Source of the DNA: Fibrobacter sp.
GTDB taxonomy: Bacteria > Fibrobacterota > Fibrobacteria > Fibrobacterales > Fibrobacteraceae
Assembly: GCA_017503015.1 (NCBI GenBank)
Contig: JAFVTX010000001.1
Span: 1 to 64,000, forward strand
Reading direction: 5' to 3'
DNA: 64,000 nucleotides
Of the stretch, positions 16,316-23,111 are shown piece after piece; the first letter of the stretch is position 1; each line of letters starts with the position of its first letter. Made by a program: the position numbers and the translations under genes. The notes under the pieces were generated by a model. The model was not told where the DNA came from and made no database searches. It saw only the letters and a list, made by a program, of their open reading frames with translations.

Positions 16316-17773
16316 ATGACCAAAGAAGAAATTCTAGCTGGTGAATCAGAACTGCTTGAGTTCAAGCGGGATGTTCCCGAACAGAGCGTCAAGTATATCA
16401 AGACCGTTGTTGCCTTTGCTAACGGCAAGGGCGGCACGATTGTCTTTGGCGTGGACGACAAGACCCATAAAATTATAGGCATAAAAAAGAGCGAGGTCTT
16501 TCAGAAAGCCGACACAATCGCTGATACGATTTTCAACAGTTGCGAGCCCAAAATCAGGCCGAGTATCAATCTTCAGGAAATTGACAAGCGCTACATTATC
16601 GTGGTGACGGTTCCTTCTGGAATGCAGCAGCCCTATTACATAAAGAGCATGGGCATTACCGAAGGCACTTTTGTTCGCGTGGCGGCAACGACCCGTGAAG
16701 CAGAACGATACATGCTCAAGGAACTGCTTCTTGAAGGTGAAAACGAATCGTTCGATCAGCAACCAGCTGGCGAAACCGTTTCGAAGGAAGAAGTCGAAAA
16801 TCTTTGTGACAAGATTTATGATTTTACAGCCGGGACATTGAGCAAAAAAGAACGTGCAGCATTGCGAAGGCCGACCGTCAACCAGTTGCTTTCGTGGAAA
16901 CTGTTGAAGAAGGAAGGCCGTTCTTTAGTGGCTTCGAATGGGTTTAAACTTTTGCAGGGGACAAACGGGGATTTCCCTGACGCAAAGATTCAATGCGCCG
17001 TATTCAAAGGAAATATCCGGGGCGATTTCTTGAAGCGACAAAATATGGAAGGGCCTCTTTTTGAGCAGATTGAGTCGGCCTACCAGTTCGTAATGCAGAA
17101 TTTGCCTGTTCAATCCAAGGTAAAGGGGCTTTTTAGGCACGACAGTTCCCTTTTGCCCGAATCTGCCGTGCGCGAAGCCATTGCAAATGCGGTGTGCCAT
17201 CGCAGTTACCTAATCCCTCGCAAGGTGCAGGTAGCATTGTATGATGACCGCCTGGAAGTGACGTCCCCAGGGACGCTTTGCAGGGATATCACCTTGGAAA
17301 AAATGCGTGAAGGCATGTCTAGCGTGCGCAACAAGGGGATTGCAGAAACGTTTATCTATATGCGCATTGTCGAAACATGGGGAAGCGGTATTCCGAACAT
17401 CTTCAAGGCAATGCAAGAAAGCGGCTTGCCGGAACCCGTGATGCAGGATTTTCATGGGGATTTCAGGATAACCTTATATTGGAAGAAATCCGTCCAATCC
17501 CACCCAATCCTACCCAATCCCACCCAATCCCACCCAATCCTACCCAATCCCACCCAATACAGTGAGGTGGAATGGAATCTGCTTAAAATCTTAAAGGACA
17601 ATCCTAAATTAAGTCAAAGCGAAATGGCCGAAAGAATGGGAATGAAGATAAATCGTCTCAAGTATTACTTAAACGAACTTCGAAAGGCTCCGAATCCAGC
17701 AATTCGCCATATTGGCACAACTCGTGATGGCTATTGGGAAATCCTAGTTGATATTAAAGGAGAAATACGATGA
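16316..17773 (+). CDS. AlbA_2 (Schlafen-type) / HATPase_c_4 / winged-helix protein, 1
   Basis: A ~485-aa regulator-like protein. The N-terminal AlbA_2 domain (~8-140) shows ESELLEFKRDVPEQ and VVAFANGKGGTIVFGVDD. The middle ATPase-like HATPase_c_4 region has REAIANAVCHRSY, DDRLEVTSPGTL and ETWGSGIPNIFKAM. A Pro/Asn/His-rich linker encoded by 10-bp tandem repeats (17491-17560) leads to a C-terminal winged helix (SQSEMAERMGMKINRLKYYL). Members of this family are often called ATP-dependent DNA-binding transcriptional regulators or RecG-like proteins; they are common in islands. The start at 16316 follows GGAGG; an upstream in-frame ATG (16304) contains that ribosome site and is unlikely. The 10-bp unit is not a multiple of 3, so repeat slippage would cut off the winged helix. 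Confidence 0.85.
   Translation: MTKEEILAGESELLEFKRDVPEQSVKYIKTVVAFANGKGGTIVFGVDDKTHKIIGIKKSEVFQKADTIADTIFNSCEPKIRPSINLQEIDKRYIIVVTVPSGMQQPYYIKSMGITEGTFVRVAATTREAERYMLKELLLEGENESFDQQPAGETVSKEEVENLCDKIYDFTAGTLSKKERAALRRPTVNQLLSWKLLKKEGRSLVASNGFKLLQGTNGDFPDAKIQCAVFKGNIRGDFLKRQNMEGPLFEQIESAYQFVMQNLPVQSKVKGLFRHDSSLLPESAVREAIANAVCHRSYLIPRKVQVALYDDRLEVTSPGTLCRDITLEKMREGMSSVRNKGIAETFIYMRIVETWGSGIPNIFKAMQESGLPEPVMQDFHGDFRITLYWKKSVQSHPILPNPTQSHPILPNPTQYSEVEWNLLKILKDNPKLSQSEMAERMGMKINRLKYYLNELRKAPNPAIRHIGTTRDGYWEILVDIKGEIR
17491..17560 (+). repeat. 10-bp tandem repeat in coding sequence
   Basis: Seven units of YACCCAATCC (first and last degenerate). In frame it encodes repeated SHPILPNPTQ. Each gain or loss of one unit shifts the reading frame. 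Confidence 0.9.
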
Positions 17774-17967
17774 AGAAAAAATCAGAAGAAGAGAACAAGA
17801 AAGATAATACTGGATGGAATGCCTTTTTGGAATTGCGTAGGCAGGCTCAGCGCGGTATGCTCCGGACCATGCAGCAGCTTTCCGCCGATGCCGAAAAGGT
17901 TGGTTCCGCCGAAATGACACTCGACGAAATCAACGCCGAAATCGCCGCAGCCCGGCATGGGAAATAA
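17770..17967 (+). CDS. Small hypothetical protein, antitoxin-like C-terminus
   Basis: A 65-aa protein overlapping the previous stop by 4 nt (ATGA), so co-translated with the AlbA_2 protein. N-terminus MKKKSEEENKKDN resembles that of the protein at 15380. The C-terminus (MTLDEINAEIAAAR) resembles the tail of several small type II antitoxins, but there is no recognisable toxin next to it. It could equally be an accessory subunit of the AlbA_2 protein. No function can be assigned. Confidence 0.6.
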   Translation: MKKKSEEENKKDNTGWNAFLELRRQAQRGMLRTMQQLSADAEKVGSAEMTLDEINAEIAAARHGK

Positions 17968-17993
17968 ACTTAACCATAAAAGTGAGGAAAAAA

Positions 17994-18353
17994 ATGAACT
18001 ACACATTTACAGAAAAAGAAGTTGAAATGATGTATAACTGGGGGATGTACGCTGATGGGGAAAGCGGCTTCAATGAAGAAGAACAAAAATTGTACGATAA
18101 ATTGGAACGAATATTTACACCATTGCAAAAAGAAAAAAGTGAATCTCGTAAGATTTTAGATTTTTTTGAAGAGGTATGCAGCACATATAAGGGTGTATCA
18201 TATTCTTTGCGAATCCCCGGAGGGAATTGCATAAGATTCATCGACATAGACAAAGACCTTTGCTTTGACACGGAAAAGTCTAGGTATACGGATGTGGTGC
18301 TGGAGGTTTCGAAGGTGATAAATAAATTGAAGTTGAAGAAACGGGAGGTCTAG
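17994..18353 (+). CDS. Hypothetical 119-aa protein
   Basis: Unrecognised. The ATG at 17994 follows GAGG by 7 nt and is preferred to the GTG at 17982. The protein is charged and mostly helical at the N-terminus, followed by an alternating hydrophobic stretch (GNCIRFIDIDKDLCFD) that could be a small beta sheet. No membrane segment. It comes 26 bp after the small protein at 17770, so the three genes from 16316 probably form an operon. A hairpin (18361-18381) follows directly. Confidence 0.6.
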   Translation: MNYTFTEKEVEMMYNWGMYADGESGFNEEEQKLYDKLERIFTPLQKEKSESRKILDFFEEVCSTYKGVSYSLRIPGGNCIRFIDIDKDLCFDTEKSRYTDVVLEVSKVINKLKLKKREV

Positions 18354-18360
18354 ACTCAAT

Positions 18361-18381
18361 AGGGAACGCACTGCGTTCCCT
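18361..18381. terminator. Hairpin after the 17994 gene
   Basis: AGGGAACGC-act-GCGTTCCCT, a perfect 9-bp stem 8 bp after the stop codon. The downstream T tract is weak, so it may be a terminator or a repeat. Confidence 0.5.
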
Positions 18382-18460
18382 ATTAGCCGCTACTAATATG
18401 GCTTTTATTCCGACATTAAAGGCTACAAAAAGCGCAACAATATTTTTGATCTAATTGAAT

Positions 18461-18481
18461 TTCGTAAACGGTGTTTACGAA
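18461..18481. promoter_or_regulatory. Inverted repeat in intergenic DNA
   Basis: TTCGTAAAC-ggt-GTTTACGAA, perfect 9-bp arms. It lies in a 240-bp stretch (18354-18594) that also holds a short, possibly degraded coding remnant read as YGFYSDIKGYKKRNNIFDL. It could be an operator; no promoter was assigned. Confidence 0.45.
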
Positions 18482-18548
18482 AAATGATGATGCTCTCAAT
18501 GGTTTATAGAAAAGTTCGGTGAAACAGAGAGATGATCAGAAATCCCGC

Positions 18549-18594
18549 TTGTAAAATTTTCAACCGGCCGTTTTTACGGCTAATGGAGGCTAAT
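18549..18594 (+). promoter_or_regulatory. Duplicated leader, copy 3 (terminator deleted)
   Basis: Begins TTGTAAAATTTTC like copies 1 and 2, then jumps to AACCGGCCGTTTTTACGGC and the GGAGG ribosome site. About 120 bp, including the terminator, are missing. The small hairpin (GCCG-ttttta-CGGC) is kept. Confidence 0.8.
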
Positions 18595-18666
18595 ATGGCT
18601 AAAAATGAAGAAGAGCTCAGAATCGCCGAAGATGATGATGAGTTTGCGGATAGGGAGGCCACGTAA
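18595..18666 (+). CDS. 23-codon leader ORF fused from two island genes
   Basis: The start MAKN comes with the leader (compare MAKKK of the DUF1016 gene); the middle EEELRIAEDDDE is a 37-bp copy of the 3' end of the gene at 15380. The stop overlaps the next start (TAATG), so this mini-ORF would couple translation of the AlbA_2 gene. It looks like a recombination product rather than a selected protein. Confidence 0.55.
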   Translation: MAKNEEELRIAEDDDEFADREAT

Positions 18667-20123
18667 TGAATCTTGCAAAATTTGAGAATGCCCTGAAGAT
18701 TGGGGAAACTGCGGCCATAGAGTTCAAACGGGCTGGTGGCACCATTGAAATGGACACCTTTGAAACGGTCTGCTCGTTTTCGAACCGATTCGGAGGAGAT
18801 ATTTACTTGGGGGTGCTTGACAATGGGACTGTTGTTGGCGTTCCTGAAAATGCAGCCCAGCCGATGGTGAAAAACTTTATCAGTGCCATCGGTAATCCGG
18901 ACTTGTTCAGCCCCACGCTTTATCTTGAACCAGAAATTTTCAAGTACCGCAAGAAAACCTTGATTCATATCCATGTTCCTTCAAGCGGCGAGGTACATTC
19001 GTTCAAGAAACGGATTTATGACCGCGTAGACGAGGCGGATGTCAAGGTGACTGCGACAGCAAAAATTGCGCAGATGTATATCCGCAAGCAAGAAATCTAC
19101 ACAGAACGCAGGGTGTATCCGTACGTAAAGTTGAAAGACTTGCGCTTGGATTTACTGCCGATGATACGGATTCTGGCCAAGAACAACGCTGGCGGTAGCC
19201 ACCTTTGGGAAAAACTATCGAATAGGGATTTGTTGAAAAGTGCAGGGCTTTATGCCGAGGATCATGTTACCGGCAAAAATGGGTTCAATCTTGCCGCGGT
19301 GATGCTTCTTGGTCGCGACGAGGTTATTCGCGATATTTGTCCTGCTTACCAGACTGACGCCCTTGTCCGCAAGGTGAATGTCGATCGTTATGACGACCGT
19401 TTGACGGTAGTTACGAACTTGGTCGAAAGTTTTGAACTGCTTTTTAAATTCGCGGCGTTGCACCTGCCCGATAAATTCTATGTGGAAGGGGCCGAACGCA
19501 AATCTCTTCGGAATATTGTGGCTCGTGAAATGTTGGTAAACACACTGATGCATCGGGAGTATTCAAGTTCGTACCAGGCGAAGTTTGTGATAGAACAGGA
19601 CAGGATGTATGTGGAAAATGCGAACAGGGCTCGGTTCAACGGTCCGATAACGCTGAGGAATCTTGAGCCGTTCCCGAAGAATCCGCTTATCGCAAGCTTT
19701 TTTCGCAATATCGGCTATTCGGAAAAGCTCGGTTCCGGTGCCCGGAAAATGTTCAAGTACGGGAGGCTTTATTCCGGTGTTGAACCTGAATTTTTTGAAG
19801 ATGATGTTTTTCGCATCATTCAACCGCTGAACGAAAATTATTCGTTTGATGCGGAAAATGAGGCTGGTGGTCAGAATGAAGACTCGGAAACTACCCAGAA
19901 AACTGCCCAGAAAACTACCCAGAAAACTACCCAGAAAATACTTGATGCGATATCAAACAATCCTAATGTGACTAGGTTGGAGTTATCGGAAATTTGTGGA
20001 ATAACTGCTGACGGCGTAAAATGGCAATTGAGAAATCTCACAAAGTCTGGGCGCATTGTTCGTATTGGCGGAGATCGCGGTGGCCACTGGGAGGTGCACG
20101 ACATGGAGCATCCCAAAACATAA
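18666..20123 (+). CDS. AlbA_2 (Schlafen-type) / HATPase_c_4 / helix-turn-helix protein, 2
   Basis: A 485-aa paralogue in architecture of the protein at 16316. AlbA_2 domain: ETAAIEFKRAGG and FSNRFGGDIYLGVLDNGTVV. Middle ATPase-like region: REMLVNTLMHREYSS, YVENANRARFNGP and GYSEKLGSGARKMFKY. A linker of TTQK-type repeats (12-bp DNA units, 19890-19937) leads to a C-terminal helix-turn-helix (LSEICGITADGVKWQLRNL) ending with GGHWEV. Probably a DNA-binding regulator with an ATP-dependent switch; family knowledge, not shown here. The last codons (MEHPKT) come from the island repeat at 20108, so the 3' end is a recombination junction. Its leader lacks the terminator that the paralogue has. Confidence 0.85.
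   Translation: MNLAKFENALKIGETAAIEFKRAGGTIEMDTFETVCSFSNRFGGDIYLGVLDNGTVVGVPENAAQPMVKNFISAIGNPDLFSPTLYLEPEIFKYRKKTLIHIHVPSSGEVHSFKKRIYDRVDEADVKVTATAKIAQMYIRKQEIYTERRVYPYVKLKDLRLDLLPMIRILAKNNAGGSHLWEKLSNRDLLKSAGLYAEDHVTGKNGFNLAAVMLLGRDEVIRDICPAYQTDALVRKVNVDRYDDRLTVVTNLVESFELLFKFAALHLPDKFYVEGAERKSLRNIVAREMLVNTLMHREYSSSYQAKFVIEQDRMYVENANRARFNGPITLRNLEPFPKNPLIASFFRNIGYSEKLGSGARKMFKYGRLYSGVEPEFFEDDVFRIIQPLNENYSFDAENEAGGQNEDSETTQKTAQKTTQKTTQKILDAISNNPNVTRLELSEICGITADGVKWQLRNLTKSGRIVRIGGDRGGHWEVHDMEHPKT
19890..19937 (+). repeat. 12-bp tandem repeat in interdomain linker
   Basis: Four units of ACTRCCCAGAAA encoding TQKT-type repeats. Being a multiple of 3, slippage here would change linker length without changing frame. 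Confidence 0.9.
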
Positions 20124-20236
20124 CAAACCCTAATTGTGCCTGCAGTGCAGACGCAATTAAAACCGTTTATAACGTTCGCTCTTGCCGAGCGGGCCAGAGG
20201 ATTATTATGGCAAGAAAAACTGATAAATTGGCTGTC
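20108..20236 (+). repeat. Island repeat, 3' half (copy B)
   Basis: From GCATCCCAAAACATAAC to the first codons of the ORF6N gene, nearly identical to 14128-14260. It includes the AATTGTGCCTGCA hairpin and CGCTC-ttgcc-GAGCG. The preceding gene stops inside it. Confidence 0.85.
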
Positions 20237-20511
20237 GCGAATATACACCATTCGCGGGGTCAAGGTGATGCTCGATGCCGACCTGGCCGAGATTTATGGA
20301 TACGAGACGAGATTTTTCAATCGCCAGGTAAAAAATAACATTGATCGATTTGCGGAGGATTTTCGGTTTCAATTGAATGAGGATGAAATGCAAAACTTGA
20401 TGTGCAAAAAATGCACATCAAGTTGGGGTGGAACACGAAAATTGCCGTATGCCTTCACCGAACAGGGCATCTATATGCTTATGACGGTTTTAAAAGGTGA
20501 CCTTGCTGTTG
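20207..20511 (+). pseudogene. Broken ORF6N gene
   Basis: A partial copy of the ORF6N gene at 14227. The start (MARKTDKLAVA) is intact, but a 38-bp deletion between short TCGCG repeats shifts the frame. The correct frame then resumes (IYTIRGVKVMLDADLAEIYG ... FTEQGIYMLMTVLKGDLAV) and homology ends near 20511, directly before the AbiE promoter. The whole coiled-coil and PLD-like part is missing. A palindrome with 12-bp arms (ACTTGATGTGCA) is present at 20395-20423, at the same place in the domain as in the intact genes. Confidence 0.88.
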
Positions 20512-20522
20512 ATGTTAAAATT

Positions 20523-20563
20523 TCTACGGCATATTTGCAAAAGTGCCGTAGATTTGTTATATT
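20523..20563 (+). promoter_or_regulatory. AbiE promoter with inverted-repeat operator
   Basis: TCTACGGCA (20523-20531) and TGCCGTAGA (20544-20552) form perfect 9-bp arms around a -35-like TTGCAA (20535-20540). After a 17-bp spacer comes TATATT (20558-20563). AbiEi antitoxins are known to repress their own promoter through such repeats. The start codon lies 7 bp after the -10 box. Confidence 0.7.
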
Positions 20564-20569
20564 GTAGGT

Positions 20570-21148
20570 ATGGCAACATACGATGGAAAAGAAGTAAAGA
20601 TCCCAGAGGGGATGTTCGCCCGTGAAACCATGAGCGCGTACCAGTATCATCAGGCCTTGAAAAAGGTCAAGTCCGGTGAATTGTTCCGCTTGCGTCCGGG
20701 CTTTTTTGTCAATGCAAGTGTCCTTGCCGATGTAATGATCGACATCGATGCGCTCGTGCCCGGCGGTGTGCTGTGCATGTATTCTGCTTGGGAGCATTAC
20801 GAGCTGACGACGCAAATTCCGAATGCCTTCTGTATCGCTATTCCCCGCAAGCGAAAAGTCGTCCTGCCTGAATTTCCGCCTGTCACTCTGTATTTCTGGT
20901 CAGACCATTTGCTGGAATTTGGAATCGAACAGGCATCCGTTCATGGGCACAATGTTCGAGTCACAGATTTGGAACGTTCCGTCTGCGATGCCGTAAAATA
21001 CCGCAACAAAATCGGATTGGACGTTTGCGCCGAAATTCTCAAGACGTATCTGCGCAACCCTAGGCGAAATATTTCAAAACTGATGGAATATGCTAGAAAA
21101 TTGCGCATTGCAGCAACCCTGAAGAAATACCTAGAAATCGGGGGATAA
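20570..21148 (+). CDS. AbiEi-family antitoxin and autorepressor
   Basis: A 192-aa protein matching AbiEi type IV antitoxins: an N-terminal winged helix (EGMFARETMSAYQYHQALKK, LFRLRPGFFVN) and a C-terminal domain (VTDLERSVCDAVKYRNKIG, LRNPRRNISKLMEYARKL). It should counteract the AbiEii nucleotidyltransferase and repress the operon through the upstream inverted repeat. The ATG sits where transcription would begin (7 bp after the -10 box) and has no ribosome site, so the mRNA may be leaderless. Intact, while its toxin partner carries a stop codon. Confidence 0.85.
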   Translation: MATYDGKEVKIPEGMFARETMSAYQYHQALKKVKSGELFRLRPGFFVNASVLADVMIDIDALVPGGVLCMYSAWEHYELTTQIPNAFCIAIPRKRKVVLPEFPPVTLYFWSDHLLEFGIEQASVHGHNVRVTDLERSVCDAVKYRNKIGLDVCAEILKTYLRNPRRNISKLMEYARKLRIAATLKKYLEIGG

Positions 21149-21149
21149 T

Positions 21150-22007
21150 GTGGTTCAGGATATTGCCAAATCCGTTCGTAATCGTCTTTTGGAACAGACC
21201 AGGATCACGCATGGAGACTACTAACAGGTAGTAATACGGTTTGTTCATGAAAGATTGATGTACCGTCTTGTCCAAAGCAGGTACAGACAGTCCTTTTATC
21301 TGAAAGGTGGTTCCCTGTTATATGCGTTGAATCCATTAATTGCAAGGCCGACATTGGATGTTGATTTTCTCGGAGTCAATTTTCCGTCGGATCCGGAACG
21401 GCTTCGGGATATTTTCGCCGATATATGTTCACAGCCCTGCCCTGAAGATGGCGTACTCTTTGACATTGGTAGCATAAATGTTGAAAGGATTATGGATGAT
21501 AAGGAGTATAAGCGTCTCTGTGTACAGGTAAAAGCATTGTTAGATACTATTGTTCAGCGAATTTCTATTGATGTTGGGTTTGGCGATGCCGTAGTTGGAG
21601 TGAAAGAGATTTCGTATCCCGCTTTGCTGGAAACGTTGCCTCAGGCAAATTTGTATGTCTATTCAATAGAGTCTGTAATTGCTGAAAAATTTCATGCAAT
21701 GGTCTTGTTGGACGAGAGTAACAGTCGCATGAAGGATTTCTACGATGTGTATCAAATTTTTTCGAATCAAGAAATAGATTATCAAAGCCTGGAAAAGGCG
21801 ATTAAGGCGACATTCCGAGCGAGGGATGTTGTGTTCAATCCTGAAATAAAACTGTTTGACTCTGATTTCGCCACTGACAAAGTGCGACAGGCGCTTTGGA
21901 AAAATTTTCTGCACAAGATTAAGCAAGACAACCGTTTTGATTTTGAAGACGTGATGAAACTGATTCGCGAAAAATTGCAAAAATATTGGATGGATTTGAC
22001 TGCTTAG
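21150..22007 (+). pseudogene. AbiEii-family toxin gene with in-frame stop
   Basis: A nucleotidyltransferase-type toxin (AbiEii family). From GTG at 21150 the frame reads VQDIAKSVRNRLLEQ...HGDY, hits TAA at 21222-21224, and continues in the same frame with QVVIRFVHERLMYRL, then FYLKGGSLLYAL and RPTLDVDFLG (the GS and D-x-D catalytic signature). A single base change, probably CAA to TAA by alignment with the usual family N-terminus, explains the break. Restart at TTG 21255 or ATG 21258 would give ~250 aa lacking the first 35 residues but keeping the catalytic core. GTG overlaps the end of the antitoxin gene region (1 nt after the stop). Confidence 0.82.
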
Positions 22008-22022
22008 GCGACTTTTCTTTGG

Positions 22023-22212
22023 TCTCTTTGTATATTTATCCCCGTATTACGACAATCCCTGCGACAGTCGGCATAGGCTTTGCGGCCCGTACGTGCATCC
22101 GCAGTGGGGTTCATCAAGCTTCTTGTTGATGTTGTTGGATAAAAGCATCCCAAAACATAAACAAACCCAAATTGTGCCTGCAATGCAGGCGTAGTTAAAG
22201 CCATTTTTAACG
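22023..22212 (+). repeat. Island repeat, copy C at right edge
   Basis: About 190 bp nearly identical to 14006-14205, but with no ORF6N gene after it. The hairpin AATTGTGCCTGCA...TGCAGGCGTAGTT keeps pairing through G-T wobbles. No gene is seen in 22008-22232. Confidence 0.85.
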
Positions 22213-22232
22213 CAGTCCAGGTTATCGCTACG

Positions 22233-22988
22233 TTATTCCCCAACAGCCTTGAAGCTCTTGGGGATATTCAGGCGCCAGGTGCCCAGGCTGAAGGGTTTTC
22301 CGTGGGTCACTTTCTTGATGAAAATTTCCAGAAAGACTTTTCCGTCCCGCTCGAAGCGGATGTTCCTGGGCATGGTGCGGCCTTCGAGGGTCCCTTCGTC
22401 CAAAAAGACGGTCTTTTCCGGCTTGCCGTCGCGGCCCGTGCGCAAGAGCCACTGGACGCGTCCGTCTTTTTCGCCGTAGCTGAACAGGCGTCCGGTGGAT
22501 TCCTTCGCACTCACGACGGTCACGCCCGACGAATCCTTTGACCCGGTTTTCTCGAAGCGCTCCGGAAGAAGCTTGCCTTCGAAGAGGGCCGCGACCTGAT
22601 GGATATGCACCAGCGGGAGCGTGTTGTCGTTCAAGAGGCCCACCATGTAGCCGTTCCCCTTTACGTAGATTTTTTCTGTCGGGAACACCATCTGCCAGCC
22701 TGTTTCGGTCCAGAGCATAGAGGCGACGCCGATTCCCAAGGGTCCCGTCAGCTCGAGCCTGTAGCGTTTTCCAGGCACAGAGAAAAGTACGGCGTCGAAC
22801 TCCTGGACCTTTCCGTCTTCTTGGGTGATGTTCAGCTGGAATTTAGCCCGCAGACTGTCGGGGCGGGCCTGCTCCTGGACGCATGCCGCAGAACCTTCGC
22901 AGGCACCTGCGGTGCCACGGCTCCCGGCGCAGCCTGCCAAAAGGAGAGCAGCAAAAAAAATGAGTATGAATGTTGATGCTTTTTTCAA
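22233..22988 (-). CDS. LolB/DUF4292-like outer-membrane lipoprotein
   Basis: A ~251-aa lipoprotein: signal peptide KKASTFILIFFAALLLAGC with a lipobox Cys, then a beta-rich domain (FQLNITQEDGKVQEFDAVLF, GKRYRLELTGPLGIGVASML, KVFLEIFIKKVTHGKPFSL) reminiscent of LolB or DUF4292 proteins, which handle lipoproteins at the outer membrane. The match is by pattern only. The start is probably TTG at 22988; the longer frame upstream runs through intergenic repeats. The first gene of a minus-strand group would be the PASTA gene at 25804; this one ends the group. Confidence 0.7.
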   Translation of the reverse strand: MKKASTFILIFFAALLLAGCAGSRGTAGACEGSAACVQEQARPDSLRAKFQLNITQEDGKVQEFDAVLFSVPGKRYRLELTGPLGIGVASMLWTETGWQMVFPTEKIYVKGNGYMVGLLNDNTLPLVHIHQVAALFEGKLLPERFEKTGSKDSSGVTVVSAKESTGRLFSYGEKDGRVQWLLRTGRDGKPEKTVFLDEGTLEGRTMPRNIRFERDGKVFLEIFIKKVTHGKPFSLGTWRLNIPKSFKAVGE

Positions 22989-22989
22989 G

Positions 22990-23095
22990 CGATGGCAAGA
23001 ACTGTATGGATCCCATCGCTGCGCTCCAGGATGACGCTGGGAGAAATCCGTGGCTGACGCAGTTGCTCCTGAATGACGCCGTTGTGAAAAGACCC
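22990..23095. repeat. Intergenic palindromic repeats
   Basis: Contains GATCCCATCGCTGCGCTCCA-GGATGACGC and a second TCCTGAATGACGCC half. Similar to the element inserted in the McrB-like gene (9829-9878). Confidence 0.5.
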
Positions 23096-23111
23096 GAAAA
23101 GACATAGCGCC

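Noticed and set aside
18384-18530. Remnant of another gene (YGFYSDIKGYKKRNNIFDL)
   Set aside because: Too short and without a match that I can name; mentioned only as a weak possibility.
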